64,000 bases of DNA from Nocardioides jiangxiensis. Its GTDB lineage: Bacteria; Actinomycetota; Actinomycetes; Propionibacteriales; Nocardioidaceae. The stretch is from assembly GCF_030580915.1 (NCBI RefSeq), contig NZ_JAUQTA010000002.1, positions 186,001 through 250,000 of the forward strand, in the 5' to 3' direction. The position numbers and the translations under genes were made by a program. Position 1 is the first letter of the stretch, and each line of letters opens with the position of its first letter. The notes under the pieces are model-generated. The model did not search any database. It saw only the letters and a program-made list of their open reading frames with translations, and was not told the DNA's origin. Positions 43,963 through 56,607 of the stretch are shown one piece after another.

Positions 43963-46900
43963 GTGTACCTCAAGAGTCTGACCCTGAAGGGCTTCAAGTC
44001 CTTCGCGTCATCGACGACCCTGCAGCTCGAGCCGGGCATCACCTGCATCGTCGGACCCAACGGCTCGGGCAAGTCCAACGTCGTCGACGCGCTCGCCTGG
44101 GTCATGGGTGAGGCATCCGCGAAGAGCCTGCGTGGCGGCAAGATGGACGACGTCATCTTCGCCGGCACGTCCGGGCGCCCGCCCCTGGGCCGGGCCGAGG
44201 TCGCCCTCACCATCGACAACTCCGACGGCGCGCTGCCGATCGAGTACGCCGAGGTGACGATCACCCGCACGATGTTCCGCAACGGCGGTTCGGAGTACGC
44301 GATCAACGGCCAGACCTGCCGCCTGCTCGACGTGCAGGAGCTGCTGAGCGACTCCGGCATCGGCCGGGAGATGCACGTCATCGTCGGCCAGGGCCAGCTG
44401 GACCAGATCCTGCACGCGACGCCGGAGGACCGCCGCGGCTTCATCGAGGAGGCCGCGGGCGTCCTCAAGCACCGCAAGCGCAAGGAGAAGGCACTCCGCA
44501 AGCTCGACGCGACCGAGGGCAACCTGACCCGCCTCAACGACCTGCTCGTCGAGATCCGCCGTCAGCTCAAGCCGCTCGGCCGCCAGGCCGAGGTGGCCCG
44601 CAAGGCCGCGACCGTCCAGGCCGACGTCCGCGACGCCCGCGCGCGCCTGCTCGCCGACGACCTCGTGACGGCCCGCACCGCGCTGGAGCAGGAGATGGCC
44701 GACGAGTCCCTGCTGGTGCAGCGGCGCGCCGAGATCGAGGCCGCGATCGCGGAGGCGCGCGAGGCCGAGGCGGCGCTGGAAGCGGCGCTTCGCGACGACC
44801 TTCCCGCGCTCAGTCGCGCCCAGGAGACGCTGTTCGCCCTCTCCGGGCTGCGCGAGCGGATCCGTGGCACGGCCTCGCTCGCCGCCGAGCGGGTCCGCAA
44901 CGCCGCCGGCCAGGCCGACGTCGTGACCAGCGGTGGCCGCGACCCCGAGCAGCTCGAGGCCGATGCCGAGCGCGCGAAGCAGCAGGAGCAGGCGATCGCC
45001 GCCGAGGTCGACACCCTCCGGGTCGGCCTCGACGACGCGATCGCGGCCCGGAAGAAGGCCGAGGACGCCGCCTCCGAGGAGGAGCGCCGGATCGCCGCGC
45101 TCCAGCGGGCCGCCGCCGATCGCCGCGAGGGCCTGGCGCGCCTCGTCGGCCAGGTCAATGCGCTCAGGTCCCGCGCGGCTGCCGCCGCCGACGAGGTGGG
45201 CCGCCTGACCCTCGCCCGTGAGGACGCGCTCGCGCGTGCCGAGCGCGCCCAGCGCGACTTCACCGCCCTCGAGACCAAGGTCGCCGGCCTGGACGCAGGC
45301 GAGGAGGGACTCGACGCCGAGCACGAGGAGGCGGTCGAGGCGCTCGACGCCCTCGAGCAGCAGCTCCTCGACCTGCGCGAGCAGGCCGCGGCGGCCGACC
45401 GCGACCGCGGAGCGCTGACGGCGCGTCGCGAGGCGCTCGAGCTCGGCCTCAACCGCAAGGACGGCGCCGGTGCGCTGCTGGCCGCCACCGACCAGGTCTC
45501 CGGCCTGCTCGGCTCGGTCGCCGCCCTGCTGACCGTCAGGAACGGCTTCGAGGCGGCGGTCGCCGCTGCGCTCGGCTCGGCTGCCGACGCGCTCGCCGTC
45601 ACCGACCCCGACGCCGCGGCGCGGGCGCTCGGGCACCTCCGCGACGAGGACCTCGGCCGGGCCGGCTTCCTGGTCGGCGGGGCCCCGTCCGCACCCGCGC
45701 CGGGCACGCTCCCCGGCAGCGCCGAGGCCTGGGCGTACGACGTGGTCGACTGCCCGACGGAGCTCAAGCCGTCGCTGGCCCGTCTGCTCGCGGGTGTCGC
45801 GATCGTCGCCGACCTCGAGTCGGCGAAGCAGGTCGTCAAGGCCGATGCCTCCGTCACCGCGGTGACCCGCGACGGCGACGTGCTCGGTGCGCACTTCGCT
45901 GCTGGTGGCTCCAGCGCCGGCCAGAGCCTGATCGAGATCCAGGCGGCCGTCGACGAGGCCACCACGCAGCTCGCCGAGGCGACCGCCCGCTCCGAGCGCC
46001 TGGTCTTCGAGACCTCGAAGCTCGAGGCCCTGCGCCTCGACGCCCAGAAGCGCGTCGACGTGGCGCTGGCGCAGCTCCACGAGTCCGACGCGACGCTCGC
46101 CGCCGTGGCCGAGGAGCTCGGCCAGTACGGCTCGCAGGTGCGGGCCGCGCGCGGTGAGGCCGAGCGTGTCGCCGAGGCCATCGCCAAGGCGGAGGAGGCC
46201 CGCGACCGCGACGTCGCCGGGCTCGCCGACCTCGAGGCTCGTCTCGCGGGTGCCGAGGAGGCGCCCGACGAGGAGCCTGACACCGCCGAGCGCGAGCGGC
46301 TGATCGAGGCCGCCCGGGCCGCGCGCCAGTCCGAGACCGACGCCCGCCTGGCGCTGCGCACCGCGGAGGAGCGCTCGCGCGCCATCCACGGTCGCCCCGA
46401 CGCCCTGATGCGCCAGGCCCGTCAGGAGCGCGAGCAGCGGGCCCGCGCCGCCGAGCGCCGCGAGCGGCTGCTCCGGGAGGGGCGGGCGGCCGAGGCGGTC
46501 CAGGTCGGGGTGCGTGCCGTGCTCGACAGCCTTGAGCAGTCGATCGAGCGGGCCTCCGTCGTACGCACGGAGGTGGAGCAGTCCCGCACCACGCGCGAGC
46601 ACGAGCTGCTCGCGGTGCGGGGGCGCCTGCGCGACCTCGGGCGTGAGCACGACGAGCTGGTCAACTCGGTGCACCGCGACGAGATGGCACGAGCCCAGCA
46701 GCGCATGCGGATCGAGCAGCTCGAGGAGCGCGCGATCGACGAGCTCGGCGTGGCCGTCGAGGCGCTCATCGACGAGTACGGTCCGCACACGCTGGTCCCG
46801 TTCACCGGCGAGGTCGAGGACGGGCAGGAGCCGCCCGAGCCGGTGCCGTTCGTCCGCGAGGAGCAGCAGAAGCGGCTCAAGGCCGCCGAGCGCGCGCTTG

Positions 46901-47508
46901 CCCTGCTCGGCCGCGTGAACCCGCTCGCGCTCGAGGAGTTCACCGCGATGGAGGAGCGCCACAAGTTCCTCACCGAGCAGCTCGAGGACCTCAAGAAGAC
47001 CCGCAAGGACCTCCTCGACATCGTGAAGGAGGTCGACGCCCGCGTCGAGCAGGTCTTCGCCGAGGCCTGGGAGGACGTCCGTGTCGCCTTCGACCACGTC
47101 TTCGCCCGGCTCTTCCCCGGAGGCGAGGGCCGCCTGATCCTGACCGACCCCGACAACATGCTCACCACCGGCATCGAGGTCGAGGCGCGTCCGCCCGGCA
47201 AGAAGGTCAAGCGCCTCTCGTTGCTCTCGGGTGGTGAGCGCTCGCTGGTCGCGGTCGCGTTCCTGGTCGCGCTGTTCAAGGCCCGCCCGTCGCCGTTCTA
47301 CATCCTCGACGAGGTCGAGGCGGCGCTCGACGACACCAACCTGGGTCGGCTCCTGGAGATCTACGAGGAGCTGCGTGAGAACTCCCAGCTGCTCGTCATC
47401 ACGCACCAGAAGCGCACGATGGAGGTCGGCGACGCCCTCTACGGCGTGACGATGCGCGGCGACGGCGTCTCCGCGGTGATCAGCCAGCGGCTCCGGGGCG
47501 ACGATTGA
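43963..47508 (+). CDS. smc: Chromosome partition protein SMC
   Basis: 1181 aa condensin ATPase. Walker A GPNGSGKS is at residues 31-38. Long coiled coils flank a hinge at roughly 500-660 (SGLLGSVAALLTV, TAVTRDGDVLGAHFAAGG). The C-terminal head has LSLLSGGERSLVAVAFL and Walker B FYILDEVEAALDD. ScpAB are not in the window. GTG start. The stop overlaps the next gene by four bases. Confidence 0.95.
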   Translation: MYLKSLTLKGFKSFASSTTLQLEPGITCIVGPNGSGKSNVVDALAWVMGEASAKSLRGGKMDDVIFAGTSGRPPLGRAEVALTIDNSDGALPIEYAEVTITRTMFRNGGSEYAINGQTCRLLDVQELLSDSGIGREMHVIVGQGQLDQILHATPEDRRGFIEEAAGVLKHRKRKEKALRKLDATEGNLTRLNDLLVEIRRQLKPLGRQAEVARKAATVQADVRDARARLLADDLVTARTALEQEMADESLLVQRRAEIEAAIAEAREAEAALEAALRDDLPALSRAQETLFALSGLRERIRGTASLAAERVRNAAGQADVVTSGGRDPEQLEADAERAKQQEQAIAAEVDTLRVGLDDAIAARKKAEDAASEEERRIAALQRAAADRREGLARLVGQVNALRSRAAAAADEVGRLTLAREDALARAERAQRDFTALETKVAGLDAGEEGLDAEHEEAVEALDALEQQLLDLREQAAAADRDRGALTARREALELGLNRKDGAGALLAATDQVSGLLGSVAALLTVRNGFEAAVAAALGSAADALAVTDPDAAARALGHLRDEDLGRAGFLVGGAPSAPAPGTLPGSAEAWAYDVVDCPTELKPSLARLLAGVAIVADLESAKQVVKADASVTAVTRDGDVLGAHFAAGGSSAGQSLIEIQAAVDEATTQLAEATARSERLVFETSKLEALRLDAQKRVDVALAQLHESDATLAAVAEELGQYGSQVRAARGEAERVAEAIAKAEEARDRDVAGLADLEARLAGAEEAPDEEPDTAERERLIEAARAARQSETDARLALRTAEERSRAIHGRPDALMRQARQEREQRARAAERRERLLREGRAAEAVQVGVRAVLDSLEQSIERASVVRTEVEQSRTTREHELLAVRGRLRDLGREHDELVNSVHRDEMARAQQRMRIEQLEERAIDELGVAVEALIDEYGPHTLVPFTGEVEDGQEPPEPVPFVREEQQKRLKAAERALALLGRVNPLALEEFTAMEERHKFLTEQLEDLKKTRKDLLDIVKEVDARVEQVFAEAWEDVRVAFDHVFARLFPGGEGRLILTDPDNMLTTGIEVEARPPGKKVKRLSLLSGGERSLVAVAFLVALFKARPSPFYILDEVEAALDDTNLGRLLEIYEELRENSQLLVITHQKRTMEVGDALYGVTMRGDGVSAVISQRLRGDD

Positions 47509-49646
47509 GCGAGCGACCGGCGAGCTTGCTCGACGGAGCGCGAGCGACCGCGGGGCACCCCACCGGGGGCGGGTCACTGCGCGCCGACGTTGGCGGCACC
47601 ACTCGCGGGTTCCGGCCCGAGATCCAGGCGCTGCGTGCGCTGGCGGTCGGGTCGGTCCTGCTCTACCACCTCTGGCCGGGCACGGTGCGGGGAGGCTTCG
47701 TCGGTGTCGACGTCTTCTTCGTCATCTCCGGCTACCTGATCACCGGCCATCTGCTGCGCGACGCCGCGGTGAGCGGCACCGTGCGGCTCAGTCACTTCTG
47801 GGTACGCCGCGCCCGGCGGCTGCTGCCCGCGTCGCTTCTCGTGCTCGCGGTCGTCGCAGTCGCCACGCTCCTGGTCGTGCCGCTCTCGCAGCGCGCGGCG
47901 TTCCTGCACGAGGTGCTCGCCTCCACGTTCTACGTCGAGAACTGGTCGCTCGCAGCCGCCTCCGTGGACTACCTCGCAGCCGACGACGTCGCGACCCCGG
48001 TGCAGCACTACTGGAGCCTCGGCGTGGAGGAGCAGTTCTACCTCGTCGTACCGCTGCTGGTGCTGGTGCTCGCGCGGTTCTGGCGGGCGCGCCGCCCGGT
48101 CGTGCTGTCCGCGCTGGGTCTCCTCGCCGTGGTCAGCCTGGTCTGGTGCGTGCGCCAGACCGGGGAGCTGCCCGGAGTCGCCTACTTCTCCACGCTCACG
48201 CGTGCCTGGGAGCTCCTCGCCGGCGGCCTGCTCGCGGCGGCGGCAGCGGCGGCTCCCCGACCCGTCCGCCACGGTCTCGGCTGGGCCGGCCTCGCCGCCA
48301 TCCTGGTCGCGGTGGTGAGCTACTCCGGGAGCACCGTCTTCCCGGGCATCGCCGCGCTGCTGCCCGTGCTCGGTGCCGTGGCGGTCCTCGCCGCCGCAGA
48401 CGCCGGCCCCGTGGCCCTGGTCGCACGGCTGCGACCGGTGACCTGGGTCGGCGACGTCTCCTACGCGGTGTACCTCTGGCACTGGCCGCTGGTGGTGCTG
48501 GTGCCCGCCGCGACGGGGGAGGCCCTCGGTCCCCTCGACCGGTGTGGCGTCCTCGTGGCCACCCTCGGGCTCGCGTGGCTGTCCACGCGCTTCGTCGAGG
48601 AGCCGCTGCGTCGCCTGCCGCGCACTCTCGACGGACGCCGACCGGTGCTGGCGGTGGTCGGCGCGACCGTGCTGGCGACCGGCCTGGTCGGCTCGCTCGC
48701 GGCGGCGGGCGCGGCCCAGTCGCGCCACCGCATCGACCAGCTGCAGGCGAGCGCGGAGCAGATCGTCGCGGCCGGCGACTACACGTGCCTCGGCGCCGAG
48801 GCGGTGGGCCGCTCCGACTGCCCCGACCGCGGCGACCTCCTGGTGCCGGCGCCGGCTGCCGCTGCCGAGGACGACGGCAACTCCGCGTCGTGCTGGGCCG
48901 GGACCGACGAGTCGGTGCCGCGGATCTGCCACCAGGCGGCGCCGCTCACCCCGAGGGCGAACGTCCTGGTGGTGGGCGACTCCCACAGCAACGCCCTGAT
49001 CCCGGCCTGGCGCGAGATCGCGCGCACGCGGGGGTGGAACCTCGACATCACCGGCCGCGCCGGGTGTTCGTGGACCTCGGGGGTGCAGGACCACCCGGCG
49101 AAGGCGTTCCGCACGGCGTGCGCAGCCTGGAAGCAGGCGATCGCCGCCCACCTGGCCAGCCACCCGGCGTACGACCTGATCCTGACGACGAGCCGGCAGT
49201 CGGGGCGCCTGATCCGTCCCACCCACGGCGAGACGAAGCAGGAGGCGACGGTCGCCGCGCTCCACGACGTCTGGGCGCGCGAGATCGCGCGGGGGAGCGT
49301 GGTCATCGCCCTGCGCGACCTGCCGCTCGCGCGGGAGGACGTCGTGGCCTGTGTCGAACGTGCGGGCGTCCGCGCCGCGACCGACTGCCGGGCCGCGCCC
49401 TCGCTCGCGTTCTCCGGGTACGACGCGCTCACACCGGCCGTGGCAGCGACGCCGGGTAGTGCGCTGGTCGACCTGCGTGACCTGCTCTGCACCGCGAGCG
49501 GCTGCACGCCGGTGCTCGGCAACGTCGTCGTGTACCACGACCAGCAGCACGTGACCGCGACGTTCGCCCGCACGCTCGCGGGTGTCCTGGGCCGGCGGAT
49601 CGACGCGGCGTACGCCCGCCTGCAGCGTGATTCGCGCCACGGCTGA
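47505..49646 (+). CDS. OafA/YrhL-type acyltransferase with SGNH domain
   Basis: 713 aa. Residues ~40-400 form a ten-helix acyltransferase-3 domain (FRPEIQALRALAVGSVLLYHLWPG with the catalytic His, VDVFFVISGYLI, HYWSLGVEEQFYLV). The C-terminal extracytoplasmic SGNH domain has VVGDSHSNALIPAW and a late YHDQQHVTATF supplying Asp/His. It probably O-acetylates a surface polysaccharide. The first in-frame codon is a TTG overlapping smc; a TTG at 47529 is also possible. Paralogue of the gene at 51172-53208. Confidence 0.85.
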   Translation: MSERPASLLDGARATAGHPTGGGSLRADVGGTTRGFRPEIQALRALAVGSVLLYHLWPGTVRGGFVGVDVFFVISGYLITGHLLRDAAVSGTVRLSHFWVRRARRLLPASLLVLAVVAVATLLVVPLSQRAAFLHEVLASTFYVENWSLAAASVDYLAADDVATPVQHYWSLGVEEQFYLVVPLLVLVLARFWRARRPVVLSALGLLAVVSLVWCVRQTGELPGVAYFSTLTRAWELLAGGLLAAAAAAAPRPVRHGLGWAGLAAILVAVVSYSGSTVFPGIAALLPVLGAVAVLAAADAGPVALVARLRPVTWVGDVSYAVYLWHWPLVVLVPAATGEALGPLDRCGVLVATLGLAWLSTRFVEEPLRRLPRTLDGRRPVLAVVGATVLATGLVGSLAAAGAAQSRHRIDQLQASAEQIVAAGDYTCLGAEAVGRSDCPDRGDLLVPAPAAAAEDDGNSASCWAGTDESVPRICHQAAPLTPRANVLVVGDSHSNALIPAWREIARTRGWNLDITGRAGCSWTSGVQDHPAKAFRTACAAWKQAIAAHLASHPAYDLILTTSRQSGRLIRPTHGETKQEATVAALHDVWAREIARGSVVIALRDLPLAREDVVACVERAGVRAATDCRAAPSLAFSGYDALTPAVAATPGSALVDLRDLLCTASGCTPVLGNVVVYHDQQHVTATFARTLAGVLGRRIDAAYARLQRDSRHG

Positions 49647-49779
49647 CCTCCCGCTGCCCTCCTCCTGAGCGTGGACGCCATGCCCCCGGCCATCGGCGGC
49701 CTCGCGCGGGACGTCGCGGCGACGCGTCCCCGTGGCACCATGGCGGCCCACCGGACAACGGAGAACTCGGGAGACTCAC

Positions 49780-49983
49780 ATGGCTGTCCTGCTCATCGTC
49801 GCCGCCCTGCTGGTCTGTGCCGTACCTGCAGCCGCCGTCCTGCTCTACGTCGCTCACCAGCAGCACGGGCACACGTTCCCCCAGCCGCTGCAGCGCGTCG
49901 GCAACGTCCTCGTGCAGGGGCGCGAGCGCCTTCCCGTCCTGACCGAGGAGGACGGCGACCGCGTGGCGGCCTCGCGTCGCTGA
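49780..49983 (+). CDS. Small single-pass membrane protein
   Basis: 67 aa: one N-terminal transmembrane helix (AVLLIVAALLVCAVPAAAVLL) then a short polar tail ending EEDGDRVAASRR. It lies between the acyltransferase and ftsY. ATG 49780 was chosen because the hydrophobic helix begins there. Family not recognised. Confidence 0.55.
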   Translation: MAVLLIVAALLVCAVPAAAVLLYVAHQQHGHTFPQPLQRVGNVLVQGRERLPVLTEEDGDRVAASRR

Positions 49984-50034
49984 GGCCCTGACACGCTGCC
50001 GGCGGTCCTCCGACCGTCTGGTTGGATGTCCGCC

Positions 50035-51156
50035 ATGGACGTCACTGCCCTGCTTGCCCTCATCATCGGCATCGCGGTCCTCGGACTGCTGCTCGTCGTC
50101 GGCTTCGTCGGCACGACGATCGGACGCCGCAAGGCACGCGGCGGCACGGACGTCATCGCCCCGTCGGGTCCCTCAGCGGAAGCGCCGTCTGCACCGAGCG
50201 CGCCCGAGGCGCCCGCCGCTCCGCAGCTCGACCGGCCCGAGGGCACCGCGAGCCGCCTGGTCCGCCTCCGCCAGCGCCTGGCCGGCTCGCAGTCGGGCCT
50301 CGGCCGCGGCCTGCTCGCGCTGCTCTCGCGCGACCGGCTCGACGAGGACACGTGGGAGGACCTCGAGGACACGCTGCTCACCGCCGACCTCGGCGTGGCT
50401 CCGACGCAGCAGCTGGTCGAGCGCCTGCGCACCCGCCTGCGCGTCGAGGGCGGGGACGCTGCCCCGGTCCGCGACGTCCTCCGTGAGGAGCTGGTGAACC
50501 TGGTCGACCCCTCGATGGACCGCCGTCTGGGCATCACCGGTGCCGACGGCAAGCCCGGTGTCGTCCTGGTCGTGGGTGTCAACGGTGCCGGCAAGACCAC
50601 CACGGTCGGCAAGATCTCGCGGATCCTCGTGGCGCAGGAGAAGTCGGTCGTCCTCGGTGCGGCCGACACCTTCCGCGCTGCGGCGGTCGACCAGCTGGCG
50701 ACCTGGGGCGAGCGGGTCGGCGTCCCGGTCATCCGCGGTGCGGAGAACGGCGACCCGGCGTCGGTCGCCTTCGAGGCGGCGAAGGCGGCCGTCGACGGCG
50801 GCTACGACGTCGTCCTGGTCGACACCGCCGGTCGCCTGCAGAACAAGGCAGGCCTGATGGACGAGCTCGGCAAGGTCAAGCGGGTCATCGAGAAGCAGGC
50901 CCCAGTCACCGAGGTGCTGCTCGTCCTCGACGCCACCACGGGCCAGAACGGCATGATCCAGGCGCGGGTCTTCTCCGAGGTCGTCGACGTCACCGGCATC
51001 GTGCTCACCAAGCTCGACGGCTCGGCCAAGGGCGGCATCGTGGTCGCTGTGCAGAAGGAGCTGGGCGTGCCGGTCAAGCTCGTCGGCCTGGGCGAGGGCC
51101 CGGACGACCTGGCCCCGTTCGAGCCCGAGGCCTTCGTCGACGCCCTGCTCGGCTGA
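50035..51156 (+). CDS. ftsY: Signal recognition particle receptor FtsY
   Basis: 373 aa. An N-terminal transmembrane helix (LLALIIGIAVLGLLLVVGFVG) replaces the long acidic A domain of E. coli, as in other actinobacteria. The NG GTPase follows, with GVNGAGKTTT near 181, DTAGRLQNK and TKLDGSAKGG. It docks Ffh-ribosome complexes at the membrane. ATG 50035 is seven bases after TTGGAT, consistent with a leaderless start. Confidence 0.94.
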   Translation: MDVTALLALIIGIAVLGLLLVVGFVGTTIGRRKARGGTDVIAPSGPSAEAPSAPSAPEAPAAPQLDRPEGTASRLVRLRQRLAGSQSGLGRGLLALLSRDRLDEDTWEDLEDTLLTADLGVAPTQQLVERLRTRLRVEGGDAAPVRDVLREELVNLVDPSMDRRLGITGADGKPGVVLVVGVNGAGKTTTVGKISRILVAQEKSVVLGAADTFRAAAVDQLATWGERVGVPVIRGAENGDPASVAFEAAKAAVDGGYDVVLVDTAGRLQNKAGLMDELGKVKRVIEKQAPVTEVLLVLDATTGQNGMIQARVFSEVVDVTGIVLTKLDGSAKGGIVVAVQKELGVPVKLVGLGEGPDDLAPFEPEAFVDALLG

Positions 51157-51171
51157 CCCAGCTCGCTGCCG

Positions 51172-53208
51172 CTACGACCTGGCGGCAGCCGCCACCTTCC
51201 TGATCTCGGTGATCAGGAAGGGCGCGAGCGTGCGCACGAACGTCGCGGTCATGTGGTGGTGGTCGCGGTACGCGAGCACGTGTCCGATCACGACCGGGCA
51301 GGTGTCGCCGATGCAGAACGCCCGGCTCAGGTCCACCAGTCCCGCGCCCTGACCGGCCAGCTCGACCGCCCGGGGGAGCGGGTCGTAGTGGGCCCACGCC
51401 TGGGTGCGGGTCATCGTGCAGGAGTCGAGGTCCTGCAGGGTGGAGGAGTTGTCCACGCATGTCGCGACCGAGTCGGGGAGCTCGGGGTTGTCGGCGATCG
51501 CCACGACGGTCGACCCCTTCGCGATCGCCTTCCTGAACGCGGAGGCCATCGCGGCCGACTCGGCCTCGCTCGCCGACGACGGGCCGGTGTCGTCGCGCTT
51601 CTGCGTGACCAGGATCAGGTCGTAGGTGCCGTCCTCGAGCTTCTTCATCGAGGGCTGGTCGTCACGGCACCGTTCGCCGTCGGACGTCCCGGTCATCCAG
51701 CGACAGTTGCGGGCGACATAGGTGTCGAGTGACCAGTCGAGACGGTCCAGCTCGGGCTTGAGCCCGGGGAGGAGGGTCGCGGCGTGCGAGTTGCCCACCA
51801 GCGCGACGCGGAGTGCGCTGCGGCGGGTCGGGCCGAAGTGGCACGAGGTCACCGGGGTCTCGATCGTCGTCGCGTCGGTGTAGCACGAGTAGGCGCCGCC
51901 GGTGTCGGTCAGGCGTGCCGCCGGGTTGGGGACCAGGATCCCGTCGAGTCGCGGGTTCGTGCAGGGCTGCTGGGCCCCCAGCGTCGCCTGGGCTCCGAGG
52001 CAGCGCGGGTGGTGCTTGAGCACCTGCTTGGTGTGGTGCGCGCTCGCGGCGACGGCCTGGTCGACCGAGTGCAGGCCGCTGATGCCGAGCACGACGACCA
52101 GCGCGCACGCGGTGGCCGCCGACAGGTAGGTGAGGGGGATGCTGGAGGTCAGGCGGCGGTGGAAGCGGATCGGGTTCTCGATCCACCGGTACGTCGCCCA
52201 CGCGAGGAGGCAGGTCGCGGCGAGGACCACGAAGCCCGCGAAGTGAGGCGAGATCGCGGCGCCGACGATGATCAGCGGCCAGTGCCACAGGTAGATGCCG
52301 TAGGAGAGGGTGCCGACCTCCTGGATCGGCCGGAAGCCCGTGATGGCGCGGTACGGCGTGCCGGTGGCGCCCTCGCCACCGGCGATCACCAGGACGGTGC
52401 CGAGGACCGGGAGGAGGGCCGTCCAGCCGGGGAACGGCGTCTGCTGCGTGTAGAGCGCGACGGTGGCGCCGATGGCGGCCCAGCCGGCCCAGCGCAGGAA
52501 GCTGGCCTGCGCCGAGCGCTGCGCGGGCGCGGTCGCCATGCCGACCGCGAGCAGGCCGCCCGCGGCGAACTCCCACGCGCGGGCGTAGGTCACGAAGTAC
52601 GCCGGGCCCGGGTCGAGCCGGGTCACGACCACCGACGCCGCGAGGCTGGCCACGAACACCGCCGCCAGCGCCCAGCCGACCGTCCTGCGGGTCGTGCGCC
52701 TCGGCAGGACCGCGAGCGCGCCGAGCAGGAGCAGCGGCCACACGAGGTAGAACTGCTCCTCGACGGCCAGCGACCAGTAGTGCTGGACCACGGACGGGAC
52801 GTTCTCCGCCGCGAGGTAGTCGACCGAGTCGTGGGCCAGCAGCCAGTTCTCGGAGTAGAGCGCGCTGGCGATGATCTCCCGCAGGTGGATCTCCCACTGG
52901 CCGCGGGGGATGAAGGCGAAGACGGCCAGCGTGCTCGCGGCGAGCACGGTGAGCGCGGCGGGCATCAGACGGCGCAGCCGACGACCCCAGAAGGCCAGCA
53001 GCCGCACCGTGGAGTGCCGGTCGATCTCGCCGACGAGGTGCGAGGTGATCAGGTAGCCACTGATCACGAAGAAGACGTCGACGCCCACGTAGCCGCCGCG
53101 CCACACGTGCGGCCAGAGGTGGAAGAGGACGACGGCGCCGACGGCGGCTGCGCGGAGGGCCTGGATGTCCGTGCGGAAGGCGCCCTGGCCGCGACTCGGG
53201 GAGGTCAT
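51172..53208 (-). CDS. OafA/YrhL-type acyltransferase with SGNH domain
   Basis: 678 aa. It begins with FRTDIQALRAAAVGAVVLFHLWPH and VDVFFVISGYLI, then about ten helices. The C-terminal SGNH-like domain has VALVGNSHAATLLPGL and YRDHHHMTATF. Same architecture as the 713 aa protein at 47505-49646, so a likely sister O-acyltransferase with a different acceptor. Divergent from the glycosyltransferase pair, 40 bases apart, which suggests a shared envelope glycan. Confidence 0.85.
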   Translation of the reverse strand: MTSPSRGQGAFRTDIQALRAAAVGAVVLFHLWPHVWRGGYVGVDVFFVISGYLITSHLVGEIDRHSTVRLLAFWGRRLRRLMPAALTVLAASTLAVFAFIPRGQWEIHLREIIASALYSENWLLAHDSVDYLAAENVPSVVQHYWSLAVEEQFYLVWPLLLLGALAVLPRRTTRRTVGWALAAVFVASLAASVVVTRLDPGPAYFVTYARAWEFAAGGLLAVGMATAPAQRSAQASFLRWAGWAAIGATVALYTQQTPFPGWTALLPVLGTVLVIAGGEGATGTPYRAITGFRPIQEVGTLSYGIYLWHWPLIIVGAAISPHFAGFVVLAATCLLAWATYRWIENPIRFHRRLTSSIPLTYLSAATACALVVVLGISGLHSVDQAVAASAHHTKQVLKHHPRCLGAQATLGAQQPCTNPRLDGILVPNPAARLTDTGGAYSCYTDATTIETPVTSCHFGPTRRSALRVALVGNSHAATLLPGLKPELDRLDWSLDTYVARNCRWMTGTSDGERCRDDQPSMKKLEDGTYDLILVTQKRDDTGPSSASEAESAAMASAFRKAIAKGSTVVAIADNPELPDSVATCVDNSSTLQDLDSCTMTRTQAWAHYDPLPRAVELAGQGAGLVDLSRAFCIGDTCPVVIGHVLAYRDHHHMTATFVRTLAPFLITEIRKVAAAARS

Positions 53209-53248
53209 GGTCCCCGAAGATACTTCGCGTTCCCGTAGGGTGACCGCC

Positions 53249-54351
53249 GTGGGTACGGGAGTGACACAGCGCGATGCCGACCGGGTCCGCCGGATCTTCG
53301 TCTTCCCGCGGTGGGAGCAGAACCCCTATCTGACCCTGCTCTACCTGGCTGCCGAGGCGGCCGGCTGGGAGATCCTCGGTTCGGTCGGTGTGCCCGGCCT
53401 CACGAACGCCGTCGCGGAGCGGTTGCAGTCCGGCGACGTCGTCCACGTCCACTGGACCGCTCCGATCACGCGCGACGCCGCGACGCTCGAGGACGCGATG
53501 GAGCGGGTGCAGGCCTTCGACGACCTGCTCGGCCGGGCACGGGCCGCCGGCGTGCACGTGCTCTGGACCGTCCACAACGAGCTCGCGCACGACACGCCGT
53601 TCGTCGAGGCGGAGCTGGCCCTCAACGAGGTGCTCGGCCGCCGCGCGAGCCGCGTCATCCAGCTCCACGACCGCACCGCCGACTTCGTCGCGCCGGGCAC
53701 CCGGCTGCCGCGCGAGAAGCTCGTCACGATCCGCCACGCGAGCTACGCCGGGGTCTACCCCGAGCTTCCGTCGCGTGAGGAGGCGCGCGAGCTGCTCGGC
53801 GTACCTGCCGGGGTGCCGACGGTCGGCCTCGTCGGCCAGCTGCGTCCGTACAAGGGCGTCGACCTGCTGCTCGAGGCCGCGGGCATCGCCGCGAAGACGC
53901 TGCCGGAGCTGACCGTGCTGCTCGCGGGCCGCACCGACCCGGACCAGGTCGCCGTCATCGATGCGCTCGTCCCCGCCAACGTGTGGGTCGTCCGGCACCA
54001 CGACTTCCTGCCCGACGAGGAGATCGGCGCCTGGATCCAGGCGTCCAACGTCCTCGCGCTGCCGTACCGCCGGATCCTCAACTCCGGCAGTGCCCTGCTC
54101 GCGGCCACGCTCGCGCGACCGGTGATCCTGCCCGACGACACCCCGCTCGTCGACGTGTACGCCGGGCAGCCCTGGGTCGCGTCGTACCCGGCGGGCGAGG
54201 GGGCGGCCGAGGCACTGGCCGAGCAGCTGGTCCGCCTCGCGCCGGGTGACGCCGCCCGGGAGAAGGCCGCGCGCGACTTCGCGTGGGACTACACGCCGTA
54301 CGACATGTCGCGGGAGTTCCTGCGCCTCCTCGACCAGCTGGAGGATGAGCG

Positions 54352-54355
<4 letters not shown>
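53249..54355 (+). CDS. GT4-like glycosyltransferase
   Basis: 368 aa GT-B fold. VFPRWEQNPYLTLLYLAAEAAGW and VVHVHWTAPITRDAATLED form the N-terminal domain; VGLVGQLRPYKGVDLLLEA opens the donor-binding half, and LPYRRILNSGSALLAATLARPVI is the nucleotide-sugar site. GTG 53249 is seven bases after TAGGGT (53236-53241). The stop overlaps the next gene. Donor and acceptor unknown. Confidence 0.85.
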
Positions 54356-56464
<2,109 letters not shown>

Positions 56465-56537
56465 CCCGCCTTCGCTGACCAGCCGTTGCGTGCGGGCCCG
56501 GTGAGCCCGCCCCATCCGTGAGAAACCCCGTGAGGAT

Positions 56538-56585
56538 GTAACACGGGCGTAACGTGCGCCGTGAGGTGTGTGACCTGCGCGTAAC
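56538..56585 (+). promoter_or_regulatory. Two GlnR-type boxes upstream of amt
   Basis: GTAAC-ACGGGC-GTAAC (56538-56553) and GTGAC-CTGCGC-GTAAC (56570-56585), each with six-base spacing, 23-70 bases before the amt ATG. A GAAAC lies just upstream at 56522. This is the nitrogen-limitation activator pattern of actinobacteria. Confidence 0.75.
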
Positions 56586-56607
56586 GAGTCCTTGTGATCG
56601 TTCGGGC

